Origin: Baffinella frigidus | Lineage: Eukaryota; Cryptophyceae; Cryptomonadales; Baffinellaceae | DNA length: 12,500 bases | Assembly: GCA_026770585.1 (NCBI GenBank) | Contig: MU647388.1 | Location: forward strand, 111,022-123,521 | Reading direction: 5' to 3' | In this document: positions 1 through 7,275 of the stretch, piece by piece | How positions within the stretch are numbered: position 1 is the stretch's first letter | Layout: each line of letters starts with the position of its first letter | Position numbers and translations under genes: made by a program | Notes under the pieces: model-generated | Seen by the model: only the letters and a program-made list of their open reading frames with translations | Databases searched by the model: none | Told to the model about the DNA's origin: nothing

Positions 1-50
1 CCCCTCTCTCCTTCCCTCCCTGCCTTACTCCCTCCCGCCCCCTTTCTGCG
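1..50. repeat. Polypyrimidine low-complexity tract
   Basis: The first 47 bases are almost entirely C and T, interrupted by single G and A bases. The minus strand is therefore a polypurine tract. It could be an intron or untranslated segment of the minus-strand candidate gene at 258-494, but nothing in it decides this. Confidence 0.6.
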
Positions 51-257
51 TGGGCACCTCCCCAACCGAAGGACCCCAACCGGAGCAGGAAACTGGACCC
101 CAGCCAACTCCGTGCAAACCACCAACATCCGAGAGCAACATGCTGTCTGCTCTAAAAGATAGATGCACACTGCACCAATCACCTCGGCACTCTCGACCCT
201 CTCTGCACGTGGAATGTGATCACAATGATTTCCCGGCATGCCAGTTTGCAATCATAC

Positions 258-494
258 CAGAATCGCGCAGGTGTGAAGAGACCCAGCAGCGACCGTCGTC
301 TTCTTGCAGCGGTCCGGTTCCGACGCGGCCGCCCCACGCAGCTGCATCAGCAAGAGCGCTCCCGCCGCAAGGAACAGCAGAGCTGGGGCCCGCGGCGCCG
401 AACCCTCCTGTCCAGCGCGGCACCTCCGCCGCTGCATCTCTGCTGCTCGTCTGGAGAGGACCGCGAGCAGAACCGACTTGGACTCTGACAACAC
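258..494 (-). CDS. Possible first exon of a secreted RCC1-like repeat protein
   Basis: Seen: a minus-strand reading frame opens at the ATG at 494, with an alternative in-frame ATG at 437. It encodes a basic N-terminus, then a hydrophobic core APALLFLAAGALLLMQL at about residues 36-52, then a small-residue stretch RGAAASEP that would suit signal peptidase, then TTVAAGSLHTCAIL. Known: RCC1-type blades often carry a G-x-x-H-T-C-A-L strand (as in VAAGxxHTCAL), usually followed by a D-G and a C-W-G. Here the frame reaches TGA one codon after AIL, but the bases there read CTG|GTATGA, a possible splice donor in phase 0. Inference: this is the first exon of a secreted or membrane-anchored RCC1-like protein whose next exon lies beyond base 1. 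I found no convincing second exon between 1 and 240. Three other frames are open over the same GC-rich stretch, so chance is a real alternative. Confidence 0.3.
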
Positions 495-905
495 AACGAG
501 CGTTGCGTTGCACCTGGCCGAGGTCTGACTGAGCGATCGCTCGACCGCTTCCTCGCGGACGCGAGCACTTGCGCGCCTGGCAGCCCGGCGCCTGGATCCT
601 TCCTACAGCTGTGCCGCGAAAGACTCGAACGGACGGCTCCGCTCGGGGCGGCGCGACTACCCGCCTCGATCAATCAACGCTTGAACTGATCCCCGGAAAT
701 CCGGGGAAGATAGAACGATGGGGCCTTCAGCACGCTCAGGTCAGCACCCGCCTCCTCTACGAACAAGAGAGACCAAGACTGGAGCTGGTCGTTTACGGGC
801 TTGTCAGCACTAAAATCGATTTTAAAAGCAATTCCGGGACTTCTAAAAAGGCCTAGATGGTTTTGCATTATAAATTTGTACGGAGTCGCGTCCAAATATG
901 CCAAA
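495..905. other. GC-rich to mixed sequence, no supported gene
   Basis: Several short frames are open on both strands, but none shows a motif or consistent codon use. If the minus-strand candidate at 258-494 is real, its promoter would lie here. I see no TATA box or other decisive element. The only repeated element is the 38-bp sequence at 679-716. Confidence 0.5.
679..716 (+). repeat. 38-bp direct repeat, copy 1
   Basis: This 38-mer recurs at 1613-1650 in the same orientation with two visible mismatches. It contains the short inverted pair CCCCGG-AAAT-CCGGGG followed by AAGATAGAAC. The two copies bracket about 0.9 kb that includes two long foldbacks. Confidence 0.85.
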
Positions 906-915
906 CTTTGATATT

Positions 916-1087
916 CGTTACGCAAGCTTCCAGCCCTGGGGGGCTTTCTGGGACCTGAAGCGGATCAAATCCCCTCAAAAGGGAGTGCACTCGCCTTTTT
1001 TGGCAAGTCTGAAAAGGGGGTGAGCGTAGAGGCGATTTGACCCGCTTCAGGTCCCAGGGAAGGCCCCCGGGGCTGGAAGTTTGCGAA
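916..1087. repeat. Foldback element, arms of about 60 bp
   Basis: The left arm (916-975) reads CTTCCAGCCC, then TGGGACCTGAAGCGG, then TCAAATC. The right arm (1029-1087) is its imperfect reverse complement, with a handful of substitutions and one or two single-base gaps. The spacer of about 53 bp contains the palindrome GAGTGCACTC. Overlapping ORFs on both strands across this element come from the arms mirroring each other. No clear target-site duplication flanks it. It resembles a MITE or foldback element, but no family can be named. Confidence 0.8.
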
Positions 1088-1260
1088 ACTAACGTAAGCT
1101 TTCTGCATGAAGAAGTCACTCCAGCTCCGAAGTGGATCAAATCGAGGATGTGGCTTGAGCCATTTTTAGACAGTTTCAGGCGGTCTTTTGAGCCACCCAG
1201 GGTCCCACTTTCATCGGGCCTTACCCCCTTACGGACTTCGAAGGGATTTTGAATCACCCC
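1088..1260. other. Unassigned sequence between foldbacks
   Basis: A segment near 1132 (GTGGATCAAATCGAGG) repeats part of the arm motif of the upstream foldback. Nothing else in this stretch is recognisable. Confidence 0.4.
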
Positions 1261-1270
1261 TGAGCGATAA

Positions 1271-1330
1271 GACCTAGGACCCTACGGTAGGCAACTCGTA
1301 GGAACATAGGGGGGTTCCTACGGAATAGGC
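1271..1330. repeat. CCTAGG/CCCTA palindrome cluster with a perfect 9-bp hairpin
   Basis: The block opens with CCTAGGACCCTACGGTAGGC, which matches the core of the hairpin elements found between 2.6 and 7 kb. It continues into a perfect stem, CGTAGGAAC at 1297-1305 and GTTCCTACG at 1314-1322, around an 8-base loop. Confidence 0.75.
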
Positions 1331-1393
1331 AACGGAAACTCGGGCACTGAGTGCACGAAAATCCCTTTGTAGCTCGCTGTGTGGTAGAATCTG

Positions 1394-1511
1394 TTTCAGG
1401 AGACTCCGAACCAGGTACAATTTTCAAAACTCAGGGCTTTTAAAAACTCGAATTGGAGTTTTCAAGTCCCGAGTTTTATTATTTGTAACACAAGTTCGGA
1501 GTTCCCTGAAA
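1394..1511. repeat. Long imperfect hairpin (about 58-bp arms, 3-base centre)
   Basis: The arms are centred near 1452-1453. The outer segment TTTCAGG pairs with CCTGAAA, ACTCCGAAC pairs with GTTCGGAGT, and an inner AAAACTC-rich arm pairs with GAGTTTT. Middle parts contain mismatches and small bulges. With essentially no spacer, a transcript of either strand could fold into a single long hairpin. Confidence 0.75.
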
Positions 1512-1605
1512 TGGATTGCATTCAGGGATGAGCTTAGCAGCCACCGGGGCCTTCGATGATGTGTCCATTCAAACGATTCTGGTACAAATTGCAATTCATT
1601 TCAGG
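1505..1605. repeat. Secondary inverted repeat sharing an arm with the 1394-1511 hairpin
   Basis: CCTGAAATGGATTGCA at 1505-1520 is complementary to TGCAATTCATTTCAGG at 1590-1605, with one mismatch in 16. The same right-hand arm also pairs inside the preceding hairpin, so two folds compete for it. Confidence 0.7.
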
Positions 1606-1612
1606 TTAAGGG

Positions 1613-1650
1613 GCTTGAAATGATCCCCGGAAATCCGGAGAAGATAGAAC
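1613..1650 (+). repeat. 38-bp direct repeat, copy 2
   Basis: Same orientation as copy 1 at 679-716, with two visible substitutions. Both copies end in AAGATAGAAC. Confidence 0.85.
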
Positions 1651-2000
1651 TCGGGCGAAAAGAAACATTCCTGGTGAAGTTAGTTGTTGATTATGAGTGG
1701 CGAGTTCCTTTGCGCAGTTTCCCCGCTAGTTTGAGACTTGTTAGTTAGTTAAGATGTTTGAGCAAATCCTTCAAGTCAGACTTCAGACCTCATATAATCT
1801 CCTTTCCGCAGGCCTTGAGATATTTTAAGGTCTGGCTGGGCATCGGAGCTCGAGGCCCTCAGAGAAGTTGCTGTTTACTCGGTTCCTAGTTAGTTGGGTC
1901 ATATTTGATTCTTGATTTTCATCAGATAGTTTGTCGAGATCACTTGGTTGATTGGTTGTCACGTGAGTCGAGCCTTGGTTGCACCAACTCCCGACATTAG
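1651..2000. other. Unique sequence, nothing assigned
   Basis: Mixed-composition DNA with small TTAGT reiterations near 1739-1752. I see no gene, RNA element or strong palindrome. Confidence 0.5.
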
Positions 2001-2049
2001 CCTAAGGACTCAGAACTCTATCCTGAGGACTCGCAACTCTTTCGTGTTA
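2001..2049 (+). repeat. Isolated outlier copies of the satellite
   Basis: Two degenerate copies of the repeat (GGACTCAGAACTCTATCCTG and its neighbour) lie about 130 bp before the main array. The stretch 2050-2182 between them and the array is not repetitive and shows no gene. This suggests an older array edge or a small dispersal event. Confidence 0.7.
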
Positions 2050-2182
2050 GCCGGTTTCTGCTGCGTTCCTCTGCACCGGGGCGGGGGGCTTGATGTGACC
2101 CGAAAGAAAGCATGGCTTTTCTGCAGAGCCAGTTCCAGCGTCCGCCTATGTTGGGAGCTCGAAGAACCTAAAGGACCTCAAG

Positions 2183-3074
2183 GATTCGTGCGACCTCAGA
2201 CCTGTATCCTGAGTCGTTAGAACTCACACCCGAGTCCTCCGAACTCTATCCTGAGTACTAAGAACTCTTTCCTTAGTCCTCACTACTCTATCCTGGGACC
2301 TCCAGACTCTGGTGAGACCTTCAGACTCCATCTTGAGACCTCCTGACTGTGTCCCGGGGCCTTCAGACTCTATCCAGAGACCTCCGCATTCGATTCTGAG
2401 GCCTCCAGACTCTGTCGCGAGATCTCCAGACTCTATCCTAAGGCATCCAGGCTCTGTCCTGAGACCTTCAGACTCTGGTGCGACCTCCTGACTCTATCGG
2501 ATCTATGCTGAGACCTCCTGACTCTATCCTGAGACCTCCAGACTCTACCCTGAAACCTCCTGACTGTATCGGATATATGCTGAGACCTCCTGACTCTATC
2601 CCAAGACTTTCAGATCCTGAGCCCTTCTGACAGCGTCCCGAGACCTCCTGGCTCTACAGGGGTACCTCGTTCATAAAGAAGCACCCCCCCCTAGCACCCT
2701 ACAGTAGGCCCATGCCTAGGGCCCTATGGTGGCCATAGGGGGGGGGGTGCTTTCTTACGAGCGAGGTACCCCTGTATCCTGAACCCCCCATACTCTATTC
2801 TGAGGCCTCCTCACTCTATCCTGAGTCCTCAAAACTCTTTCCTGAAACCTCCAGACTCTATCCTGGGCCTGGATATATCTGACTGTATCCTGAGACCTTC
2901 AGACTCTATCCTGCGGCGTTCTGACTAAATTCTGGGACCTCCTGACTGAATCCTGAGACGTTGTGGCTAAATCCCGAAACCTCCTGACTGAATCCTGAGA
3001 ACTCCTGACTGAATCTTGGTTCCTCCTGACTGAATCCCGAGGACTCATGATTGACGAGACCTTCAGGCTATCGT
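2183..3074 (+). repeat. Satellite higher-order unit 1
   Basis: Header at 2183, hairpin at 2655-2776, and a tail ending with GAGACCTTCAGGCTATCGT before the next header. This is the most diverged unit: monomers drift in length and the frame is broken in several places. Confidence 0.85.
2655..2776. mobile_element. 122-bp terminal-inverted-repeat hairpin element, copy 1
   Basis: Its ends are TACAGGGGTACCTCG and the exact reverse complement CGAGGTACCCCTGTA. The arms continue through an A-rich segment into a C-run on the left and a G-run on the right. The core holds TAGGC-CCAT-GCCTA and the palindrome TAGGGCCCTA. Its size, TIRs and lack of coding capacity suit a MITE. However, all four copies sit at the same place in their satellite units, so most copies arose by unit duplication, not separate insertion. 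Confidence 0.85.
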
Positions 3075-4263
3075 GATTCGTGAGACCTCAGACCTGTATT
3101 CTGAGTCGTCAGAACCCGGACTTAAGTCCTCAGAACTCTATCCTGAGTGCTCAGAACTCTTTTCTTAATCCTCACCACTCTATCCTGGGACCTCCAGACT
3201 CTGGCGAGACCTTCAGACTCCATCCTGAGACCTCCTAACTGTATCCTGAGACCTCCAGACTCTATCCTAAAACCTCCAGACTCTATCCAGAGACCTCCAC
3301 ATGCTATTCTGATGCGTCCAGACTCTATCCGGAGGCATCCAGACTCTTTCCTGAGACCTCCAGTCTTTATCCAGAAACCTCCACATGCTATGATGAGGCC
3401 GACAGACGCGAACCTGAGGCATTCATACTGTATCCTGAGGCCTCCAGACTCTGTCAGATCTATCCGGAGACCCCTTGACTCTATCCCGAGACCTCCAGAC
3501 TCTATCCTGAGGCATCCAGACTCTTTCCTGCGACCTCCAGACTCTATCGGATCTATGCTGAGACCTCCCGACTCTATCCCGAGACCACCAGACTGTGTCC
3601 TGAAACCTCTTAACTTTATCCGGAGGCCTCCAGACTCTATCCTGGGGCCTCCAGACTCTATCCTGCGGTATCCAGACTCTATCCCGAGACCTCATGACTG
3701 TATCGGATCTATCCTGAGACCTCCTGACCCTATCCCGAGACCTCCAGACTCTATCCTGAGGTATCCAGACTCTATCCTGAGTCTCCTGACTGTATCGCAT
3801 CTATGCTGAGACCTCCTGACTCTATCCCAAGACCTCCAGACTCTATCTTGAGCCCTCCTGACAGCATCCAAAGACCTCATGGCTCTACAGGAGTACCTCG
3901 TTCATAAGCAAGCGCCCCCCCTAGGACCCTACAGTAGGCCCATGCCTAGGGCCCTATGGTGGCCCTAAGGGGGGGGGGGGCTTTCTTATGAGCGAGGTAG
4001 CCCTGTATCCTGAACCCCCCATACTCCATCCTGAGGCCTCCTCACTCTATCCTGAGTCCTCAAAACTCTTTCCTGAAACCTCCAGACTCTATCCTGAGCC
4101 TGGCTATATCTGACCGTATCCTAAGACCTTCAGACTCTATCCTGCGGCGTTCTGGCTAAATTCTGGGACCTCCTGACTGAATCCTGAGACCTCCTGACTA
4201 AATCTTGGTTGCTCCTGGGTCAATCCCGAGGACTCATGGTTGGCGAGACCTTCAGGCTATCGT
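3075..4263 (+). repeat. Satellite higher-order unit 2
   Basis: Header at 3075, hairpin at 3886-4007, tail to 4263. A 220-codon frame across 3147-3809 reads an RPPDSI(L/P) heptad with GSM insertions. The minus strand is also open over much of it as RVWRSQD-type heptads. Confidence 0.9.
3886..4007. mobile_element. 122-bp terminal-inverted-repeat hairpin element, copy 2
   Basis: Same architecture and length as copy 1. Arms begin TACAGGAGTACCTCG and end CGAGGTAGCCCTGTA. The right arm has a long uninterrupted G-run, and the core contains TAGGCCCATGCCTA and TAGGGCCCTA. Confidence 0.85.
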
Positions 4264-4588
4264 GATTCGTGAGACCTCAGACCTGTATTCTGAGTCGTCA
4301 GAACTCAGACTTGAGTCATCATAACTCTATCCTGAGTCCTCAGAACTCTTTTCTTAGTCCTCCCCACTCTATCCTGGGACCTCCAGACTCTATCCAGAGA
4401 CCTTCAGACTCCATCCTGAGACCTCCTGACCCTATCCCGAGACCTCCAGACTCTATCGTGAGGTATCCAGACTCTATCCTGAAACCTCCTGACTCTATCG
4501 CATCTATGCTGAGACCTCCTGACTCTATCCCAAGACCTCCAGACTCTGTCCTGAGCCCTCCTGACAGCATCCCAAGACCTCATGGCTC

Positions 4589-4710
4589 TACAAGAGTACC
4601 TCGCTCTAAGGAAGCGCCCCCCTGGTAGGACCCAAAAGTAGGCCCATGCCTAGGGCCCTATGGTGGCCCTAAGGGGGGGGGGTGGGTCTCATGAGCGAGG
4701 TAGCCCTGTA
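4589..4710. mobile_element. 122-bp terminal-inverted-repeat hairpin element, copy 3
   Basis: Ends TACAAGAGTACCTCG and CGAGGTAGCCCTGTA. The arms are slightly more mismatched than in copy 1. The core has AGGACCCAAAAGTAGG in place of AGGACCCTACAGTAGG, so this copy is decaying. Confidence 0.8.
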
Positions 4711-4839
4711 TCCTGAACCCCCCATACTCCATCCTGAGGCCTCCTCACTCTATCCTGGGTCCTCAAAACTCTTTCCTGAAACCTCCAGACTCTATCCTGA
4801 GCCTGGCTATATCTGACTGTATCGTGAGACTCAGTCTGT

Positions 4840-5213
4840 CTCCGAGGGATGCTCCCCGAAGATTGGCGCAGATGAAGTAAACGACGACAAAGAAGGAGAG
4901 GTTTGATAGGTCCACGATTGACAGATTTATCAATCCGGTCGTATCGATATAGACCTATCATTCCGGGCGAGGTCGGGTTCTTGAAAAGGGAGGAGGTGGA
5001 TTGGTTAGCCGATCCTCCGATCAGTTAGCCAGTGCAACTCAGTTCGGCTCCTTCAGGGAGCCGACTCCTCTAACTGGCTGTATGTGGTTGAATTTACGTG
5101 GCTATTCCGCGATGGTCATACCACATTTGACCTTCCAAGACTCATGCCTCCACCTCTCACAGGTTTGACATTCCAGAGAGGCACTTGGTGGGGCATGTCA
5201 AAAACGTGGATTT
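4840..5213. other. Non-satellite insert within unit 3
   Basis: About 374 bp of sequence unrelated to the array replaces roughly 60 bp of unit tail. It is rich in nested inverted pairs: TGATAGGTC at 4904-4912 with GACCTATCA at 4952-4960, GATTGA/TCAATC inside that, a cruciform-like structure at 5027-5079, and GTTTGACAT/ATGTCAAAAAC at 5163-5205. The left boundary is soft; the right boundary is sharp. No coding frame stands out. It could be a structured non-autonomous element or a captured genomic filler. Confidence 0.65.
5027..5079. repeat. Two-tier hairpin inside the insert
   Basis: Outer stem AGCCAGT/ACTGGCT (5027-5033 and 5073-5079). Inner perfect stem CGGCTCC-TTCAG-GGAGCCG (5045-5063). The compact shape resembles a structured RNA, but no family is recognisable. 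Confidence 0.75.
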
Positions 5214-6163
5214 GAATCCTGAGACCTCCTGGCTGAATCTGGGTTCCTCCTGACTGAATCCCGAGGATTCATGATTGGCAAGACCTTCAGGCTATCGTAA
5301 TTCGTGAGACCTCAGACCTGTATTCTGAGTCGTCAGAACCCGGACTTAAGTCCTCAGAACTCTATCCTGAGTCCTCAGAACTCTTTTCTTAGTCCTCACC
5401 ACTCGATCCTGTGACCTCCAGACTCTGGCGAGACCTTCAGACTCCATCCTGAGACCTCCTAACTGTATCCTGAGACCTCCAGACTCTATCCTAAAACCTC
5501 CAGACTCTATCCTGAGACCTCCACATGCTATTCTGATGCGTCCAGACTCTATCCGGAGGCATCCAGACTCTTTCCTGAGACCTCCAGACTCTATCCAGAA
5601 ACCTCCACATGCTATGATGAGGCCGACAGACGCGAACCTGAGGCATTCATGCTGTATCCTGAGACCTCCAGACTCTATCAGATCTATCCGGAGACCTCCT
5701 GAATCTATCCCGAGACCTCCAGACACTATCCTGAGGCATCCAGGCTCTATCCTGAGACCTCCAGACTCTATCAGATCTATCCTGAGAATCCTTGACTCTA
5801 TCCCGAGACCTCCAGACACAAATCTGAGGCATCCAGACTCTATCCTGAGACCTCCTGACTCTATCGGATCTATGCTGCGACTTCCTGGCTCTATCCCGAG
5901 GCCTCCAGACTCTGTCCTGAGACCTCCTAACTTTATCCTGAGGCCTCCAGACTCTATCCTGGGGCCTCCAGACTCTATCCGGAGACCTCATGACTGTATC
6001 GGATCTATGCTGAGACCTCCAGACTCTATCCTGAGGCATCCAGACTTTATCCTGAAACCTCCTGACTCTATCACATCTATGCTGAGACCTCCTGACTCTA
6101 TCCCGAGACCTCCAGACTCTATCCCGAGACCTCCTGACTTTATTGGATCTATCTGAGACCTCC

Positions 6164-6345
6164 CCACACAAGGCGGTCATGGGCCTTTTCTTGAATGTTG
6201 GTTTCAAGGTCGCCTCCAGTATTTGTAAGAGAATTGGTCACATGTCCGGGGCTTAAACCCTCGGAGACGTGAGAATTACTACACAACGCAGAGACGAACT
6301 TCTAAAAGAGGGGTTTAAGAAAAGGCCAATTGTAGCCTCGTGTGG
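6164..6345. mobile_element. 182-bp foldback insertion in the satellite
   Basis: The 29-bp ends (6164-6192 and 6317-6345) are imperfect inverted repeats: CCACACAAGGC and CCTTTTCTT on the left, AAGAAAAGG and GCCTCGTGTGG on the right. An inner hairpin AATTGGTCACATGTCCGGGG / CCCTCGGAGACGTGAGAATT closes around CTTAAA. It is inserted between CCTCC and GACTCT of a monomer, and the array resumes almost in register, which marks an insertion. It is a MITE-like candidate of unknown family. Confidence 0.8.
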
Positions 6346-6416
6346 CCCGACTCTATCCCGAGACCTCCTGACTCTGTCCTGAGCCCTCCTGACAACATCC
6401 CGAGACCTCATGGCTC

Positions 6417-6539
6417 TATAGGGGTACCTCGCTCATAAGAAAGCGCCCCCCCCCCCTAGGACCGTACAGTAGGCCCATGCCTAGGGCCCTATGGTGGCCA
6501 TAGGGGGAGGGGCTTTCTTGTGAGCGAGGGACCTCTATA
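6417..6539. mobile_element. 123-bp terminal-inverted-repeat hairpin element, copy 4
   Basis: Ends TATAGGGGTACCTCG and CGAGGGACCTCTATA. Against copies 1-3 the third terminal base pair changed on both arms (C to T on the left, G to A on the right), so pairing is kept. The G-run is interrupted by an A. The core is the same CCTAGGGCCCTATGGTGG. Confidence 0.85.
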
Positions 6540-6863
6540 TCCTGAAACCCCCACGCTCTATCCCGAGGCCTCCTCACTCTTATCTGAGTCCTCAAAACTC
6601 TTTCCTGAAACCTCCAGACTCTATCCTGAGCCTGGCTATATCTGACTCGATCCTAAGACCTTCAGACTCTATCCTGCAGCGTCCTTACTGAATTATGGGA
6701 GCTCCTGACTGAATCCTGAAACCTCATGGCTAAATCCTGAGACCTCCTGACTGAATCCTAAGACCTCCTGACCGAATCCTGGTTCATCCTGACTAAATCC
6801 TTAGGGCTCATGATTCAGGCAGGAGGACTCAGGATTCAGTTTTATGTTTTTTTCCTTTACTCA

Positions 6864-6882
6864 GTCTCGGGCGCGCCGAGAC
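6864..6882. repeat. Perfect 7-bp hairpin
   Basis: GTCTCGG and CCGAGAC flank a GCGCG loop, just past the end of the satellite. Its position after a T-rich run (6841-6855) suggests a junction between sequence blocks. Confidence 0.7.
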
Positions 6883-6900
6883 CCTCCCAGGACCCTGCAG

Positions 6901-7006
6901 TATCCCTTAAGTGACCAACGGGCGAATAATCGCCCGTGGAAGCCCTAGGCAGGTCCTAGGGCCCTACCGTAGGGCGTATCATCCTACTGGTCACTTAAGG
7001 GTTATA
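6901..7006. repeat. Nested hairpin element with CCTAGGGCCCTA core
   Basis: Outer arms: TATCCCTTAAGTGACCA (6901-6917) and TGGTCACTTAAGGGTTATA (6988-7006), with a two-base bulge. Inside are ACGGGCG-AATAAT-CGCCCGT (6918-6937) and GCCCTAC-C-GTAGGGC (6961-6975). The middle shares CCTAGGGCCCTA with the satellite hairpins but has different arms. The CTTAAGGG(A)TA arm motif recurs in the 9.7-10.6 kb repeats. Confidence 0.8.
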
Positions 7007-7275
7007 GGGCTTACTCGTAAGTAATGGGCATCCCTAGGAGGCTCCCAGGCTACTATGAATAGGCCTATCGTACGGCCCTAAGGCAGTGCGTGTCCTGATT
7101 CGCGAACAACCCCTGTGGGTCTATTCCTAGGACCCTATTGTGGTCTTTGGCGGGTTTTGGCCTTCCAGCGACCTCTGCACACCGTTAGAGAAGGAGAGAC
7201 GACGCGGCCGCTGCGGCTTTACCCCTCGTTGCTCCAGCAAATCTACCCCCTGTTTATATAAATATTTCTCGTGAA
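7007..7275. other. Unassigned sequence with scattered CCTAGG motifs
   Basis: CCTAGG occurs near 7034 and in CCTAGGACCCTATTGTGG near 7128, a core-like remnant. An AT-rich TATATAAATATTT segment sits at about 7255-7266 and could serve as a TATA-like element, but no gene start follows convincingly. The minus-strand frame at 7127-7528 shows no motif. Confidence 0.45.

Larger units (their letters stand above)
4264..5298 (+). repeat. Satellite higher-order unit 3, interrupted
   Basis: Header at 4264, a shortened monomer tract, hairpin at 4589-4710, then a tail broken by unrelated sequence from about 4840 to 5213. The repeat resumes at GAATCCTGAG. A 119-codon frame at 4269-4628 again encodes RPPDSI heptads. 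Confidence 0.85.
2183..6825 (+). repeat. Higher-order satellite built on a 21-bp minisatellite
   Basis: The basic monomer is 21 bp with the core CCAGACTCTATCC flanked by TGAGACCT. Recurrent variants include CCTGACTCTATC, CATCCAGACTC and a 30-bp form that inserts GGATCTATG after CTCTATC. Monomers are grouped into four long units. Each begins with the header GATTCGTGAGACCTCAGACC (slightly altered in units 1 and 4) and carries one terminal-inverted-repeat hairpin near its 3' part. After the hairpin comes a conserved tail with CTCCTCACTCTATCC and a CTGGCTATATCTGA segment. Because 21 and 30 are multiples of three, reading frames stay open on both strands for hundreds of bases. I treat those ORFs as products of the periodicity. 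Monomer identity varies widely, so the array is not freshly amplified throughout. Confidence 0.95.
5299..6825 (+). repeat. Satellite higher-order unit 4, longest
   Basis: Header at 5299 (AATTCGTGAGACC form), the longest monomer tract, a 182-bp foldback insertion at 6164-6345, hairpin at 6417-6539, then a tail that loses the monomer pattern after about 6825. A 206-codon frame at 5536-6156 encodes RPPDSI heptads and the minus strand is open over the same DNA. Confidence 0.85.

Noticed and set aside
50-532. 160-codon plus-strand frame in the GC-rich left end
   Set aside because: Composition is proline- and arginine-rich and low-complexity, with no motif. At least three other frames are open over the same bases. 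The minus-strand frame with a signal peptide and HTCA motif is more protein-like.
868-1257. Plus and minus frames over the foldback at 916-1087
   Set aside because: The two frames share similar peptides (GLEVCETN and GLEACVTN) because the arms are inverted copies. The similarity is structural, not evidence of a gene.
3147-3809. 220-codon frame of RPPDSI heptads as a real repeat protein gene
   Set aside because: The opposite strand and other satellite units are also open because the repeat length is a multiple of three. There is no signal peptide, no unique domain, and the frame is broken in unit 1. It is kept only as a testable finding.
5536-6207. Overlapping plus and minus frames in unit 4 as genes
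   Set aside because: Both consist solely of satellite heptads, or run from them into the foldback at 6164. Simultaneous openness on both strands is a property of the monomer.
6261-6267. GAGACG motifs (also near 6290, 7194, 9088 and 11603) as coccidian promoter elements
   Set aside because: A W-GAGACG-type motif is known from Toxoplasma promoters, but a 6-7 base motif is expected several times by chance, and the sites are not placed before supported genes.
2183-6825. CRISPR array
   Set aside because: There are periodic repeats, but monomers are contiguous with no unique spacers of constant length, and the context is eukaryotic. Nothing Cas-like is nearby.
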